NCBI RefSeq assembly: GCF_038405225.1
Contig: NZ_CP151657.1
Location: 1,612,001 to 1,676,000 of the forward strand
Origin: Arthrobacter citreus
GTDB lineage: Bacteria; Actinomycetota; Actinomycetes; Actinomycetales; Micrococcaceae
Reading direction: 5' to 3'
Length of the DNA stretch: 64,000 nucleotides
This document shows positions 50,119-62,521 of this stretch, one piece after another; within the stretch, counting starts at the first letter, position 1; each line of letters starts with the position of its first letter. A model generated the notes under the pieces. The model saw only the letters and a program-made list of their open reading frames with translations, did no database searches and was not told where the DNA came from. The position numbers and the translations under genes were made by a program.

Positions 50119-53100
50119 CGGTTACCTCCAAGATTCGGGTCCATGCCTCGGCGCCGTCGGGGTCAAGACCCGCTTCGGCGGCGGAGGCGCGGGCATCCAG
50201 CACGGCCGCGTAGTCGCGCGGCAGCACTTTGGTCATGCGACGGGCAGTGGCATCAAAATCTTCCAGCAGGGAAGCGGCCAGGACGGACTCGGTCTCCTCG
50301 ACGTGCCGGATCAGCAGGCCGCGGACAATGTCGGCGTCCTCCGCATCCAGCGGCTCCAGGCGCAGTTCGCCCTTTTCGAGGGAGTCCTTGTTCATGCGCT
50401 CGGGCACCAGGTCCAGCAGGTACGCGGTGCCGCCGGACATCCCGGCCCCGAAGTTGCGCCCGGTGGGGCCCAGGATCAGGGCTTGCCCGCCGGTCATGTA
50501 TTCGCAGCCGTGGTCGCCGATGCCTTCGACGACGGCGGTGGCTCCGGAGTTACGGACCAGGAAGCGTTCGCCCACCTGCCCGCGCAGGAACATTTCGCCG
50601 CTTGTGGCGCCGTAGCCGATCACGTTTCCGGCAATGACGTTGCGCGCTGCGTCAAAGACGTTGGCGCGGTCCGGGCGGACAATGATGCGGCCGCCGGAGA
50701 GGCCCTTGCCCACGTAGTCGTTGGAGTCGCCGAGCAGGCGCAGCGTGATGCCGGCCGGCAGGAAGGCGCCCAGTGACTGACCGGCCTGGCCGGTAAGGGT
50801 CACGTCGATGGTGTCGGTGGCCAGGGTGTCGATGCCGAACGTCTTGGTCACGGTATGGCCGAGCATGGTGCCCACGGACCGGTCGGTGTTCACCACGTCC
50901 AGGGTGATGCGCACCGGGTTCCGGTTGGCCAGCGCGTCGGCGCTCATCTCGATCAGCTTGTTGTCGAAGTGCGAGTCCAGGTCATGGTTCTGCGGCACCA
51001 TGTTGCGCAGTGGCGCACCAGATTCTGCAACCTCGGAACCGCGCAGCACGGGTTCCAGATCCAGGCCGTCGGCCTTCCAATGATCAATGGCCGCTTTGGT
51101 GTCCAGCAGTTCGGTGTGCCCGATGGCCTCCTCGAGGGAGCGGAAGCCCAGCTCCGCGAGGATCTCGCGGACCTCCTCGGCCAGGAACTCGAAGAAGTTC
51201 ACCACGAACTCCGGCTTGCCGGAGAAGCGTGCCCGCAGTTCAGGGTTCTGCGTCGCCACGCCCACCGGACAGGTGTCCAGATGGCACACGCGCATCATGA
51301 TGCAGCCCGAGACCACCAGCGGAGCGGTGGCGAAACCGAACTCCTCGCCGCCGAGCAGCGCGGCAATGACGACGTCGCGCCCGGTTTTGAGCTGCCCGTC
51401 CACCTGCACCACCACGCGGTCGCGCAGGCCGTTGATCATCAGCGTTTGCTGGGTCTCGGCCAGGCCCAGCTCCCACGGCGCGCCGGCATGCTTGAGCGAG
51501 TTCAGCGGCGATGCGCCGGTGCCGCCGTCGTGCCCGGAGACGAGGACGACGTCGGCCTTGGCCTTGGTCACGCCCGCCGCCACGGTGCCGATCCCGGCCT
51601 CGGACACCAGCTTCACATGGACCCGGGCGCTGGGGTTGGAGCGCTTGAGGTCATAAATCAGCTGGGCGAGGTCCTCAATGGAGTAAATGTCGTGGTGCGG
51701 CGGCGGGGAAATGAGCCCGACGCCGGGCGTGGAGTGACGCGTCCGCGCCACCCATGGATATACCTTCTGCGCCATCAGCTGGCCGCCCTCGCCGGGCTTG
51801 GCGCCCTGGGCCATCTTGATCTGGATGTCATCGGCGTTGGTCAGGTACAGGCTGGTGACCCCGAAGCGTCCGGAGGCAACCTGCTTGATGGCGGAGCGGC
51901 GCTCCGGGTCCAGCAGCCGTTCCACGTCCTCGCCGCCCTCGCCGGTGTTGGACTTGGCGCCCAGCCGGTTCATGGCGATGGCCAGGGTTTCGTGTGCCTC
52001 CTGGGAGATGGAGCCGTAGCTCATGGCGCCGGTGGAGAAGCGCTTGACGATGCTGGAAACGGGCTCCACCTCGTCAAGCGGCACCGGGGTGCGGCCGGCG
52101 GTGTTGAAATCGAGCAGCCCGCGCAGGGTCATCAGCGACTTGGACTGGTCATCCACGCCGGAGGTGTACGCCTTGAAGATGTCATAGCGGCGTTCGCGGG
52201 TGGCGTGCTGAAGCCGGAACACGGTTTCGGGGTTGAACAGGTGCGGCGGGCCCTCCCGGCGCCACTGGTACTCCCCGCCGTTCTCCAGCGGCCGGTGCGG
52301 ATCCTCGATTTCGTCGTCGGGGTATGCGCTGGCGTGCCGGGCCGCGGCTTCGGCGGCAATGACGTCCAGGCCAACACCGCCAAGCTGGGACTGCGTGCCG
52401 TGGAAGAACTCGTCCACCAGCTCCTGGCCCAGGCCCAGGGCCTCGAATGTCTGCGCTCCGCAGTAGGAAGCCACGGTGGAGATGCCCATCTTGGACATGA
52501 TCTTCAGGACGCCCTTGCCCAGGCCCTTGATCAGGTTGGCCACGGCCTCCTCGCGGCTGACGCCGGTGATGTCGCCGTTGCGGACCAGTTCCTCGCAGCT
52601 TTCCATGGCCAGGTACGGGTTAACCGCGGAGGCGCCGTAGCCCATGAGCACGGCCACGTGGTGCACCTCGCGGACGTCGCCGGCTTCCACCAGCAGCGAG
52701 ATCTTGGTGCGGTTGGCGCTCTTGAGCAGGTGGTGGTGCACGGCGGAGAGCAGCAGCAGCGACGGGATGGGCGCCCACTGCGCGCTGGAATCGCGGTCGG
52801 ACAGCACAATGTACTCGATGCCGCGGTTGACGGCGCCGGAGACCTTTTCGCAGATCTCGGCGATCCGGGCCCGGAGCTCGGATTCCCCGCCCTGCGGCCG
52901 GTACAGCCCGCGCACCTTCAGTGCGATCTTCTCGCCGTCATTGTTGGTCAGCTTGGCAATCTTGGCCAGCTGGTCATTGGTGATGACCGGGAAGTTCAGC
53001 GCGATCTGGTGGTTGCGGACCTGGCCGGTGGCCAGCAGGTTGCCCACCGGGCCAATCGAGGCGCGCATGGAGGTGACCAGTTCCTCGCGGATGGCGTCCA

Positions 53101-54700
53101 GCGGCGGGTTGGTGACCTGGGCGAAGGACTGCACAAAGTAGTCGAACAGCAGCCGCGGGCGCTGGGACAGCACGGCAATGGGAGTGTCCGAACCCATGGC
53201 GCCCAGGGGTTCGGCGCCGGTACGTGCCATCGGGCCGAGCAGGATGCGCAGTTCCTCCTGCGTGTAGCCGAAGGTCCGCTGGCGCCGGTTGATCGAGGCC
53301 TTGGTGTGCAGCACGTGTTCGCGCTCAGGCAGCTCTTCCAGGGACACCTGGTTTTCCCGGACCCAGTCGGCCCACGGATTGGCGGCGGCCATCTCGGCCT
53401 TGATCTCGGCGTCTTCAATCAGGCGGCCGGCTTCGGTGTCCACCAGGAACATCTTGCCCGGGGAAACGCGGCCCTTGCGGACCACCTTGGCCGGATCAAT
53501 GTCCACCACGCCCACCTCGGAGGCCAGAACCACCAGGCCGTCCTCCATGACCCAGTAGCGGGCCGGACGGAGTCCGTTGCGGTCCAGGACCGCGCCCACC
53601 TGGGTGCCGTCGGTGAAGGACACGGCGGCGGGCCCGTCCCAGGGCTCCATGAGCATGGAGTGGTACTGGTAGAAGGCACGGCGTGCCGGATCCATGGTGG
53701 CGTGGTTTTCCCAGGCCTCGGGGATCATCATCATGATCGCGTGCGTGATCGGGCGGCCGGAAAGCATCAGCAGCTCGGCCACCTCATCGAAGGACGCCGA
53801 GTCCGAGGCCCCCGGGGTGCAGATCGGGAACAGCTCTTCGGGGGTGTCCCCCAGCAGCGGGTTCTTCAGCTGGGACTGCCGGGCGCGCATCCAGTTCCGG
53901 TTGCCCTTGACCGTGTTGATTTCGCCGTTATGCGCAATGGTGCGGAACGGCTGGGCCAGCGGCCAGGAGGGGAAAGTGTTCGTGGAGAACCGGGAGTGGA
54001 CAATGCCCAGTCGGGTCTTGAACCGGGGGTCGGAGAGGTCCGGATAGAACGGCTCCAGCTGCGCGGTGGTGAGCATGCCTTTGTAGACCATGGTCTTGGA
54101 GGACAGCGAGGGGAAGTACACGCCGAACTTGTTCTGGGAACGCTTCCGGACGCGGAACGCGCGGGCGTCCAGGTCGGAGGCGTCGCCGTCGGCCGGGGCA
54201 AGGAACACCTGGACGAAGTGCGGCATGCAGGCCCGGGACATGGCGCCCACGAGGTCCGCGACAATCGGCACTTCACGCCAGCCCAGGACGGTGAGTCCTT
54301 CGGATTCGGCGATGGCTTCCACGCCGGCACGCGCCGTGTCCTGTTCCCGGCCCTCGGTGGGCAGGAACGCGGTGCCGACAGCGTAGGTGCCGGCGTCGGG
54401 CAGTTCAAAGGCGGTGACCGCGCGGAAGAATTCGTCGGGCACCTGGGTCAGCAGGCCGGCGCCGTCGCCGGTTCCTTCGTCAGCGCCCACCGCGCCGCGG
54501 TGTTCCAGGTTGCGCAGGGCGGTGAGGGCGGCGTCCACGATGTCGTGCCCGGGTTCGCCGCGCAGGGTGGCGATAACGGCCAGCCCGCACGCGTCCTTTT
54601 CATTCTCGGCGCGGTACAGCCCGGTGTCCGCCGGGAATCCGGCAAAGCGGGTGAACGGCGAAACAGCGGAAGCTCCGCCGGGCGGAAACTGATCAGTCAT
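50111..54700 (-). CDS. gltB: Glutamate synthase, large (alpha) subunit
   Basis: A 1529-residue enzyme that transfers the amide nitrogen of glutamine to 2-oxoglutarate. The N-terminal amidotransferase domain has its catalytic Cys38 in KDACGLAVI, preceded by a propeptide of 37 residues that is presumably removed. The central FMN-binding synthase domain carries the [3Fe-4S] motif [16 protein letters not shown] (C-x5-C-x4-C when counted from the preceding cysteine). The C-terminal beta-helix domain has the GxxG repeats [19 protein letters not shown]. It is followed by gltD with an 8-base overlap. Confidence 0.97.
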
Positions 54701-54889
54701 GAGAGGTAAGTCCTTCCCCCTGATTGAGCGGTGGGAGGGGACAACGCTGGCCCCACGGCGGAAGGCAGAACGTTCCGCGGTGTTTAGGAATTCACCAAAA
54801 GGGCGCCCGGGGTTGTTCCCGGAATCCCTTCAGGGGCGGCCACTGCTACGTGGCGGAAGCACCCTGCCGGGAGGTGACCCGACGGGGTG

Positions 54890-55930
54890 CTACTTGGCAG
54901 TACCCGGTGTCCCGGGCTTGCGAGAACCAGTGTCCTCGTTTTTTGTCTCTGCGAGATTAGCACGCTGCTGTGACGCGGGAGACTCCGCGACGGAATTCCG
55001 CTGTTCTGTTTCGATCTTGTGATCTTCCGGTAACGCTTCAGTTTCCACCGCAGGTTCGTGTCCGGGCAGGTACAGGGACTCATTTCCGCCTTTTCGGGCG
55101 CGGAAAGTCAGGTAAATGAACATGGCGACGGAGAACACGAGCAGCGCCACGCTGGTCCAGACGTTCAGCCGCTGTGTGACGCCGAAGAGCGTAATCATTT
55201 CGGCGTCGTCGATGCGCAGGATCTCGATCCACAACCGTCCAACGGTGTAGTACGCGGCATAAAGCCAGAACAGGCGCCCGCCACGCAGCTTGAACCGCTT
55301 ATCCAGCGCGAGCAGCAGTACGACGCCGGCCAGGCACCACAGCGATTCATACAGGAAGGTGGGATGGAACAGTGTTCCGGGGGCTGTTCCATCCGGGAAG
55401 TTGGCGTTGTTGGCGTCAATTTCCAGTCCCCAGGGCCGGTCAGTGGGGCTGCCGAACAGCTCCTGGTTGAACCAGTTGCCCCAGCGGCCCACCGCCTGCG
55501 CGAGCAGAAGCCCGGGAACGCCCACGTCGGCAAAGGTGGAGAGCTTGATGCCCGCGCGCCGGCAGCCGATCCAGGCGCCCACGGCGCCGAGCGCGACGGC
55601 GCCCCAGATGCCGAGCCCGCCGCGCCAGATCTGCGGAATCAGGGACAGGTCCCCGTTCACGCCGAAGTAGGCGTCCGGGGACGAGATCACGTGATAGAGC
55701 CGGCCGCCGATGATGCCGAACGGAATGGCCCAGATGGCAATGTCCCAGACAGCTTCTTCGGGCAGTCCGCGGCGCTTCCACCGCACCGACGTCATCCACA
55801 GGGCGAGGATGATGCCGGCCAGGATGCACAGGGCATAGGTGTGGACTGTGAGGGGGCCCAGCGAGAAGCTGCTGAAGTCCGCGGGCGGGCTGGGAATGCT
55901 GGCCGGAGCCGTCACGGACATCAGGTTCAT
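54890..55930 (-). CDS. lgt: Prolipoprotein diacylglyceryl transferase
   Basis: A 346-residue membrane enzyme with seven TM segments that attaches a diacylglyceryl group to the cysteine of lipoprotein precursors such as AztC and AztD. Conserved blocks are FGIIGGRLYHV, GGLGIWGA and the signature VGRWGNWFNQELFG. A 60-residue charged C-terminal extension follows the last TM helix, common in actinobacteria. The ATG overlaps the TAA of trpA by one base (TAATG), so lgt is translated as part of the trp transcript. The 189 bases after its stop, up to gltB, hold nothing I can assign. Confidence 0.96.
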   Translation of the reverse strand: MNLMSVTAPASIPSPPADFSSFSLGPLTVHTYALCILAGIILALWMTSVRWKRRGLPEEAVWDIAIWAIPFGIIGGRLYHVISSPDAYFGVNGDLSLIPQIWRGGLGIWGAVALGAVGAWIGCRRAGIKLSTFADVGVPGLLLAQAVGRWGNWFNQELFGSPTDRPWGLEIDANNANFPDGTAPGTLFHPTFLYESLWCLAGVVLLLALDKRFKLRGGRLFWLYAAYYTVGRLWIEILRIDDAEMITLFGVTQRLNVWTSVALLVFSVAMFIYLTFRARKGGNESLYLPGHEPAVETEALPEDHKIETEQRNSVAESPASQQRANLAETKNEDTGSRKPGTPGTAK

Positions 55931-56759
55931 TAAATGCTCTTTCGGGTACCGGTGCTGAGTTCACGGGTGAGTTCGGCGACTGCGGGAACTCCGCCGTCGC
56001 GCAGTGCGGCCACCAGTGCGGTGCCGACGATCACGCCGTCGGCGTAGGCACCGATTTCCCGGACGTGGCCGGAGTTCGATACCCCCAGGCCAACGCAGAC
56101 GCGCTGGGCGCCGGCTGCGCGGGCTGCTGAGACAACATCCTTGGCCGCGGTGCTCACTGAGCTGCGGGCACCGGTGACGCCCATGATGGACACGGCGTAG
56201 ACAAAGCCGCGGCTGGCCGCGACGGTGCTCTTCATGCGTTCGGGGGTGGAGGACGGGGCCACCAGGAACACCCGGTCCAGGCCGTATCTGTCCGAGGCCT
56301 CCATCCATTCCGAAGCTTCGTCGGGGATGAGATCGGGAGTGATCAGGCCCGCTCCCCCGGCCTCGGCCAGGCGGCGGGAGAATTCATCCACACCCAGCCG
56401 GACCACGGGATTCCAGTACGTCATGACCAGCACGGCGGCGTCAGTGGCGGCGGTGATGCCGGCGACCACGTCGAACACCTCCGAGACGCGGAAACCCTGC
56501 GCCAGTGCCTGCGTGGTGGCAGCCTGGATGACGTGTCCGTCCATGACCGGGTCGGAGTACGGGATGCCGATCTCAATGAGGTCGGCGCCGTTTTCCGCCA
56601 GGGCGATGCCGGCGTTGATGGTGTCCTGGACGGACGGGAAGCCGGCGGGCAGGTAGCCGATCAGCGCGGCGCGGCCGTCGGCGGCGGCGCGGTCTATGGC
56701 TGCGGCGGCCTTGCTGCGGGAGTTTGTTCCCGCGCCGGACGTGTCGTGAACGGCGGTGC

Positions 56760-56763
<4 letters not shown>
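55930..56763 (-). CDS. trpA: Tryptophan synthase, alpha subunit
   Basis: A 277-residue TIM-barrel enzyme that cleaves indole-3-glycerol phosphate to indole. The active-site pair lies in [16 protein letters not shown] (Glu and Asp), and GVTGARS and [10 protein letters not shown] are the phosphate-binding loops. The GTG start overlaps the trpB stop by 4 bases (GTGA), so the two subunits are translated together. It is followed by lgt with a one-base overlap. Confidence 0.96.
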
Positions 56764-58169
<1,406 letters not shown>

Positions 58170-58237
58170 GGGGCTGGTTCCTGTCCTGCTTTGGTCCGGG
58201 CGGCGGGCCGCCCGGACAGGGAATTGTTGCGTTTGTG

Positions 58238-59068
58238 TCAGCCTTTGCCGTGCCCGCGCGCGGCCAGTGCGCCGCTGCCGGTTCGCATGAACTCGGCAAT
58301 GGTGGCTGCGGGATCGTTGTGGCGCACCAGGGCTTCGCCCACGAGGACGGCATTGGCGCCAACGGACGCGTACTGCTCGACGTCGGCGGCGTCCCGGACA
58401 CCCGATTCGGCCACCATGACGGCTGCGCCGGGGATGCTGGAAGCCAGCGATGCGAACACCGAGCGGTCAACGTCCAGGGTTTTCAGGTTGCGCACGTTCA
58501 CGCCGATGATCTTCGCGCCCACTGCAACGGCACGCTCGATTTCCTGCGCGGTGTGCGTTTCCACGAGCGCGTTCATGCCGAGCTCATGGGTAAGCGCCAG
58601 GAAATCCTTCAGCCGTGCGTCGTCCAGGGCTGCAACGATCAGCAGCACCAGGTCGGCGCCGTGGGCGCGGGCCTCCCAGATTTGGTATTCGTCAACGGTG
58701 AAGTCCTTGCGCAGCAGCGGGATCTTCACGGCCTTCCGGACGGCGTCAAAATCGGCCAGTGAACCGCCAAAGCGGCGCTGCTCGGTGAGCACGCTGATCA
58801 CTGCGGCCCCGCCGGCTTCGTAGCTCGCTGCCAGTGCGGCCGGGTCGGTGATCTCGGCGAGGGCGCCCTTGGACGGGCTGCTGCGCTTGACCTCGGCGAT
58901 GACCCGCAGCTGCGTGCGCTCGGGGTCGCTGCCGCCCAGTGCGGCAAAGGCGTCCAGTGCCGGAGCCGCCGCGCGGGCGCGCTCCTGCATCTGCTCCAGC
59001 GGAACCGTGCGCCGGCGTGCCTCGAGGTCTTCGGCGACGCCGGCGACGATGTCGTCCAGAACGCTCAT
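58238..59068 (-). CDS. trpC: Indole-3-glycerol phosphate synthase
   Basis: A 276-residue TIM-barrel enzyme that closes the indole ring. The motifs [13 protein letters not shown] (with the catalytic lysine), [32 protein letters not shown] and VAESGV are all in place. The ATG directly follows the TAA of the HGxxPAAW gene (TAAATG), so it is coupled. 68 bases separate its stop from trpB. Confidence 0.96.
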   Translation of the reverse strand: MSVLDDIVAGVAEDLEARRRTVPLEQMQERARAAAPALDAFAALGGSDPERTQLRVIAEVKRSSPSKGALAEITDPAALAASYEAGGAAVISVLTEQRRFGGSLADFDAVRKAVKIPLLRKDFTVDEYQIWEARAHGADLVLLIVAALDDARLKDFLALTHELGMNALVETHTAQEIERAVAVGAKIIGVNVRNLKTLDVDRSVFASLASSIPGAAVMVAESGVRDAADVEQYASVGANAVLVGEALVRHNDPAATIAEFMRTGSGALAARGHGKG

Positions 59069-59362
59069 TTAGTGACCGTTGTTGGAGAGCTTCGAGCCGC
59101 CTACGCCGTAGCCGGCCTTCCGCAGAATGAAGCCAACAATCAAGCCAACCACCATGACGCCCAGGCCCACGATGAACCACAGGGTGCTGGCGGCGATGAA
59201 GGCGATGCTGGACACCAGGCCGCCGACCATCATGATCAGGACGCAGGTCCATGCGGCGGGGGTGTTGCCGTGGCCGATGGTCTCATCGTGGATGCTGGCG
59301 TGACGCTCGGCCGAGTTTTCGGGCTTGATGTCGACGTTGGTGTTGGTGGCGTTTGAGCCCAT
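59069..59362 (-). CDS. HGxxPAAW-type small membrane protein
   Basis: A 97-residue protein. The signature HGNTPAAWTC (residues 31-40) opens the first of two TM helices, followed by a second helix and a glycine-rich C-terminus KAGYGVGGSK. Proteins of this family are conserved in the trp operons of actinobacteria; their function is unknown, and they may work with the Trp-associated membrane protein encoded upstream. GAGGAG lies 7 bases before the ATG. It abuts trpC. Confidence 0.88.
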   Translation of the reverse strand: MGSNATNTNVDIKPENSAERHASIHDETIGHGNTPAAWTCVLIMMVGGLVSSIAFIAASTLWFIVGLGVMVVGLIVGFILRKAGYGVGGSKLSNNGH

Positions 59363-59540
59363 GGTAAATCTCCTCTAAACGAATCTGTTTCCATTCTGCC
59401 ATTGACTGGCGGAAACTCTTTCACATATTGCGTACCCGCGTCGGCGGCACCGATGGTTCCGGGTGATTCCGGGTGATGCCGGATGGTTTCGGACCGGCTT
59501 GGGGCTGGCTCCTGCTGGTTCCGGCGGCGGCCCGCAGGGA

Positions 59541-60266
59541 TCAGCGGTAGTTCGTGGGGTCGTCTCCGCGGGTCAGCCGGTCCCAGCTGTCGATTTCGTC
59601 GATGGGCTCGGGGCCGTTGTCCTCATCAGCGGGCGAGGCGGCTGCTTCAGCGGAGGCTGCTGCTTCGGACGCGGCCTCCGGGGATGTGCCGTTCGCCGCT
59701 GAGCCCGCGGACGGCGTGCCGGCCGCCTCGGCGGAAGCCGCCGTCGTCGTCGTGCCGGCCGCCGGCGCCGGCGCGTAGCGGCGCGATGACTTCCAGCCGC
59801 GGCTCGCAACAGCCAGCCAGACGCCGGTGAGGGCGATCAGGACACCGGACACCAGGGCCGCCCACGGCAGTGCCGTGAGCGTGACCACGGTGCCGGTGGC
59901 TCCGCTGACGCCGATCGCCTGGCCGATGGCACCGGCGGCGCCCTGGACGGGATCGCTGATCACGGTGTAGCTGGCGGCGGCCACGCCGACGCCGGAGATC
60001 AGCAGGATCACGCTGACAATCCAGCGGGCCACCGGGCCGGCGATGGATGCTGCCAGGCCGGCCGTGATGGCCACGACGGCGAAGGCGGTCACCGCGGTGG
60101 CGGCGTCGGATCCGGAAACGGCCAGGTCCGGGGTTTGGACGGCCGTCCGCGGCAGCTGGACGTTCAGCCAGGTGCGCGTGGTGGTGGCGAAGGCTGCAAT
60201 GCCGAAGAGCACCGCCGCCATAATGACGGTTCCCTTGCGCTGCCACCTCTTCATGGGTGTGCTCAC
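59541..60266 (-). CDS. Trp biosynthesis-associated membrane protein
   Basis: A 241-residue protein of the Trp_oprn_chp family. Four TM segments (residues about 13-32, 55-75, 82-102 and 130-155) with TTRTWLNVQLP between the first two, the typical family segment with an extracytoplasmic TW motif. The C-terminal 80 residues are Ala/Glu/Ser-rich and disordered. GTG at 60266 has AGGAA upstream. It is the gene after trpE in the operon. No biochemical function is established. Confidence 0.88.
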   Translation of the reverse strand: MSTPMKRWQRKGTVIMAAVLFGIAAFATTTRTWLNVQLPRTAVQTPDLAVSGSDAATAVTAFAVVAITAGLAASIAGPVARWIVSVILLISGVGVAAASYTVISDPVQGAAGAIGQAIGVSGATGTVVTLTALPWAALVSGVLIALTGVWLAVASRGWKSSRRYAPAPAAGTTTTAASAEAAGTPSAGSAANGTSPEAASEAAASAEAAASPADEDNGPEPIDEIDSWDRLTRGDDPTNYR

Positions 60267-60299
60267 TGCGGTACTTCCTGCTCTGGTGGTGGGGCTGTA

Positions 60300-61880
60300 T
60301 TAAAGACTGGGCTGTGCCGGGGTTGGAACGGAAGGCCCGCCGGAAACGGTTTCCAGGCTTCCGGCGATCAGGGCCGCGCGCAGCGGGGCCGCAGCCTTGT
60401 TCACCGTCTCCTGGGCCTCGGCTTCCAGATCCGAGTCAGCGACGATTCCGCCGCCGGCCTGGACAAACGCCTTGCCGTCGCGCAGCAGCGCCGACCGGAT
60501 GGCGATTGCCATGTCCATGTCGCCGGCGAAGTCCAGGTACCCGACAACGCCGCCGTAGATTCCGCGGCGGTGCGGCTCCAGCTCGTCCAGCAGGCGCAGG
60601 GCGCGGGGCTTGGGCGCGCCGGAGAGGGTTCCGGCCGGGAAGGTGGCGGCGAGGACGTCATAGGCGCTGCGCTGCGGTGACAGTTCGCCGACGACGGTGG
60701 AGACCAGGTGCATGATGTGGCTGAACCGCTCCACCTCCATGAACTGGGTGACCTCCACGCTGCCCGGCACGCACACCTTGGAGAGGTCGTTGCGGGCCAG
60801 ATCCACCAGCATCAGGTGTTCGGCGCGTTCCTTTTCATCCGCCAGCAGCTCCTCGGCCAGGGCCCGGTCCGCTTCGGTTCCCTTGCCGCGCGGACGCGAG
60901 CCGGCAATGGGATGGGTGATCACTTCGCTGCCGGTGACCGTGACCAGGGCCTCCGGGGAGGAGCCGACGACGGCGAACGGGTTGCCGCGGGAGTCCTCGA
61001 AGTTGAACAGGTACATGTACGGGCTCGGGTTGGTGTTGCGCAGCACCCGGTAAACCTCGAGCGGTTCGGCTCCGCACTCGATTTCGAAGCGGCGGGATAT
61101 GACCACCTGGAAGACTTCGCCGTCCACGATGGCTTCCTTGCCGCGCTGCACGGCTTTGGTGTATTCGGGCTTGGGCCAGGATTCCTTTACGCGCCCGGTG
61201 AGCGCGGCCAGGTCCACGGTGCCGCCGCGCAGCACTGACGCGGGCTGCGGCGTGGGTTCGGCGAGGCGCTGCAGCATTGAGTTCAGCCGGGCCACGGCGT
61301 CGTGCCAGGCTTCATCCACCCGCTCGTCTGATCCGTCGCTGTTGATGGCGTTGGCCACCAGCATGACGGTGCCGTTGGAATTGTCATGGACCGCCATGTC
61401 CGAGACCAGGTTCATGGCCAGTTCCGGCAGGTCCAGGTCATCCACGGGCGGGTTGGGCAGCTTTTCCCAGTGCCGCACGGTTTCCCAGCCGACAAAGCCG
61501 ACAAGCCCGGAGGTGAACGGGGGAACATCACCCAGGCGTTCGGTCTGCAGCAGTTTTATGGTGCGGGCCATGGCCTCCACGGGGTTTCCGTCCAGCGGTA
61601 CCCCGGCCGGCGGCTGGCCCATCCAGTGGGTTTCGCCGTCGTGCGTGGTCAGCGTGGCGCGGGAGGCTGCACCGATGAAGGAGTACCGGGACCAGACCCC
61701 GCCGGCTGCCGCGGACTCCATCAGGAAGGTTCCCGGTGCGCCGGCGGTGAGCTTGCGGTAGATCCCGATGGGCGTGTGCGCGTCGGCCAGCACGCTCAGG
61801 TGCACCGGCACCACCCGGTGCTCGGCTGCCAGTGCCCGGAATTCCTCGAGGCCGGGGCGGATAACTCCAAGATCCTGCAT
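60300..61880 (-). CDS. trpE: Anthranilate synthase component I
   Basis: A 526-residue enzyme that makes anthranilate from chorismate with ammonia from a TrpG partner. FLMESAA (near residue 55) is the tryptophan-binding feedback motif (usually LLES); the catalytic core carries NPSPYMYLFNF, GSSPEALV, HPIAGSRPRGKG, DLARNDL and SGAPKPRAL. A retained LxES-type site suggests feedback inhibition by tryptophan. No trpG or trpD is present in the window, so these must be elsewhere. Confidence 0.96.
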   Translation of the reverse strand: MQDLGVIRPGLEEFRALAAEHRVVPVHLSVLADAHTPIGIYRKLTAGAPGTFLMESAAAGGVWSRYSFIGAASRATLTTHDGETHWMGQPPAGVPLDGNPVEAMARTIKLLQTERLGDVPPFTSGLVGFVGWETVRHWEKLPNPPVDDLDLPELAMNLVSDMAVHDNSNGTVMLVANAINSDGSDERVDEAWHDAVARLNSMLQRLAEPTPQPASVLRGGTVDLAALTGRVKESWPKPEYTKAVQRGKEAIVDGEVFQVVISRRFEIECGAEPLEVYRVLRNTNPSPYMYLFNFEDSRGNPFAVVGSSPEALVTVTGSEVITHPIAGSRPRGKGTEADRALAEELLADEKERAEHLMLVDLARNDLSKVCVPGSVEVTQFMEVERFSHIMHLVSTVVGELSPQRSAYDVLAATFPAGTLSGAPKPRALRLLDELEPHRRGIYGGVVGYLDFAGDMDMAIAIRSALLRDGKAFVQAGGGIVADSDLEAEAQETVNKAAAPLRAALIAGSLETVSGGPSVPTPAQPSL

Positions 61881-61958
61881 GTGTCTGGTTTCTTTCCGGG
61901 TCAGCGCGCCGGTGCGGGGTGCCGGCGGCGCGGGGGATGCAGCGCTGGGATGCGCGGT

Positions 61959-62432
61959 CTAGCTCTGCGGGTCGGCGGCGGCCTGGGGCTCAGTGGATGT
62001 CTGGGGCTCCATGGATGTCTGGGGCTCCACGGCCGTCTGTGGCTCGGTGGCCGCCAGGACCGGGAGGTCCCGGCCGTCAAAACAGGTGCGGGTACCGGTG
62101 TGGCATGCGGCGCCCACCTGGTCCACGCGGACCAGCAGGGCATCGCCGTCGCAGTCCAGCGCCACGGACTTGACCCACTGGACATGTCCGGAGGTGTCGC
62201 CCTTGCGCCAGTATTCCTGCCGGGAGCGGGACCAGAAGGTCACCCGGCCGGTGGTCAGGGTGCGGTGCAGGGCTTCGTCGTCCATCCAGCCAAGCATCAG
62301 CACGTCACCGGTGTCGTACTGCTGAACGACGGCGGCCACCAGGCCGGCGTCGTCGCGCTTCAGGGATGCGCTGATCGCGGGGTCCAGGCCGGGTGCCGGC
62401 GGGAATTCGGAGGAAGAAATTAAGGAAGACAT
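61959..62432 (-). CDS. hisI: Phosphoribosyl-AMP cyclohydrolase with a repetitive C-terminal tail
   Basis: A 157-residue histidine-synthesis enzyme that opens the purine ring of PR-AMP. Core motifs are [36 protein letters not shown] and the metal-binding [20 protein letters not shown] with [10 protein letters not shown] tail of about 30 residues made of EPQT(S/A) repeats follows and is not part of the usual fold. It is upstream of trpE with 78 bases between, consistent with a his-trp junction seen in related bacteria. Confidence 0.94.
   Translation of the reverse strand: MSSLISSSEFPPAPGLDPAISASLKRDDAGLVAAVVQQYDTGDVLMLGWMDDEALHRTLTTGRVTFWSRSRQEYWRKGDTSGHVQWVKSVALDCDGDALLVRVDQVGAACHTGTRTCFDGRDLPVLAATEPQTAVEPQTSMEPQTSTEPQAAADPQS
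61983..62054 (-). repeat. Four 18-base tandem units encoding the HisI tail
   Basis: CTGGGGCTCAGTGGATGT, CTGGGGCTCCATGGATGT, CTGGGGCTCCACGGCCGT and CTGTGGCTCGGTGGCCGC follow each other in register from 61983. The 6-codon unit is in frame, so copy number can change without breaking hisI. Confidence 0.8.
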
Positions 62433-62521
62433 CGTATCGATTCTAGTAGGTCCGGCTGCGCCGTATTCCCTGCGCCTGTCACCCGAGCCAAATGACGCTT
62501 AACGTGCTAGTTTCAGCTGTG

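Noticed and set aside
50855-54709. A 1284-codon open frame on the plus strand
   Set aside because: It is the antisense of gltB, whose protein motifs are unmistakable. High GC and biased third positions create long shadow frames; the translation is low-complexity and His/Gly/Gln-rich.
61881-61958. A trp attenuator leader peptide ahead of trpE
   Set aside because: No short frame with adjacent tryptophan codons and no alternative hairpins were visible in this 78-base gap.
61983-62054. A CRISPR-like array
   Set aside because: The 18-base units are contiguous with no spacers and are in frame within hisI.
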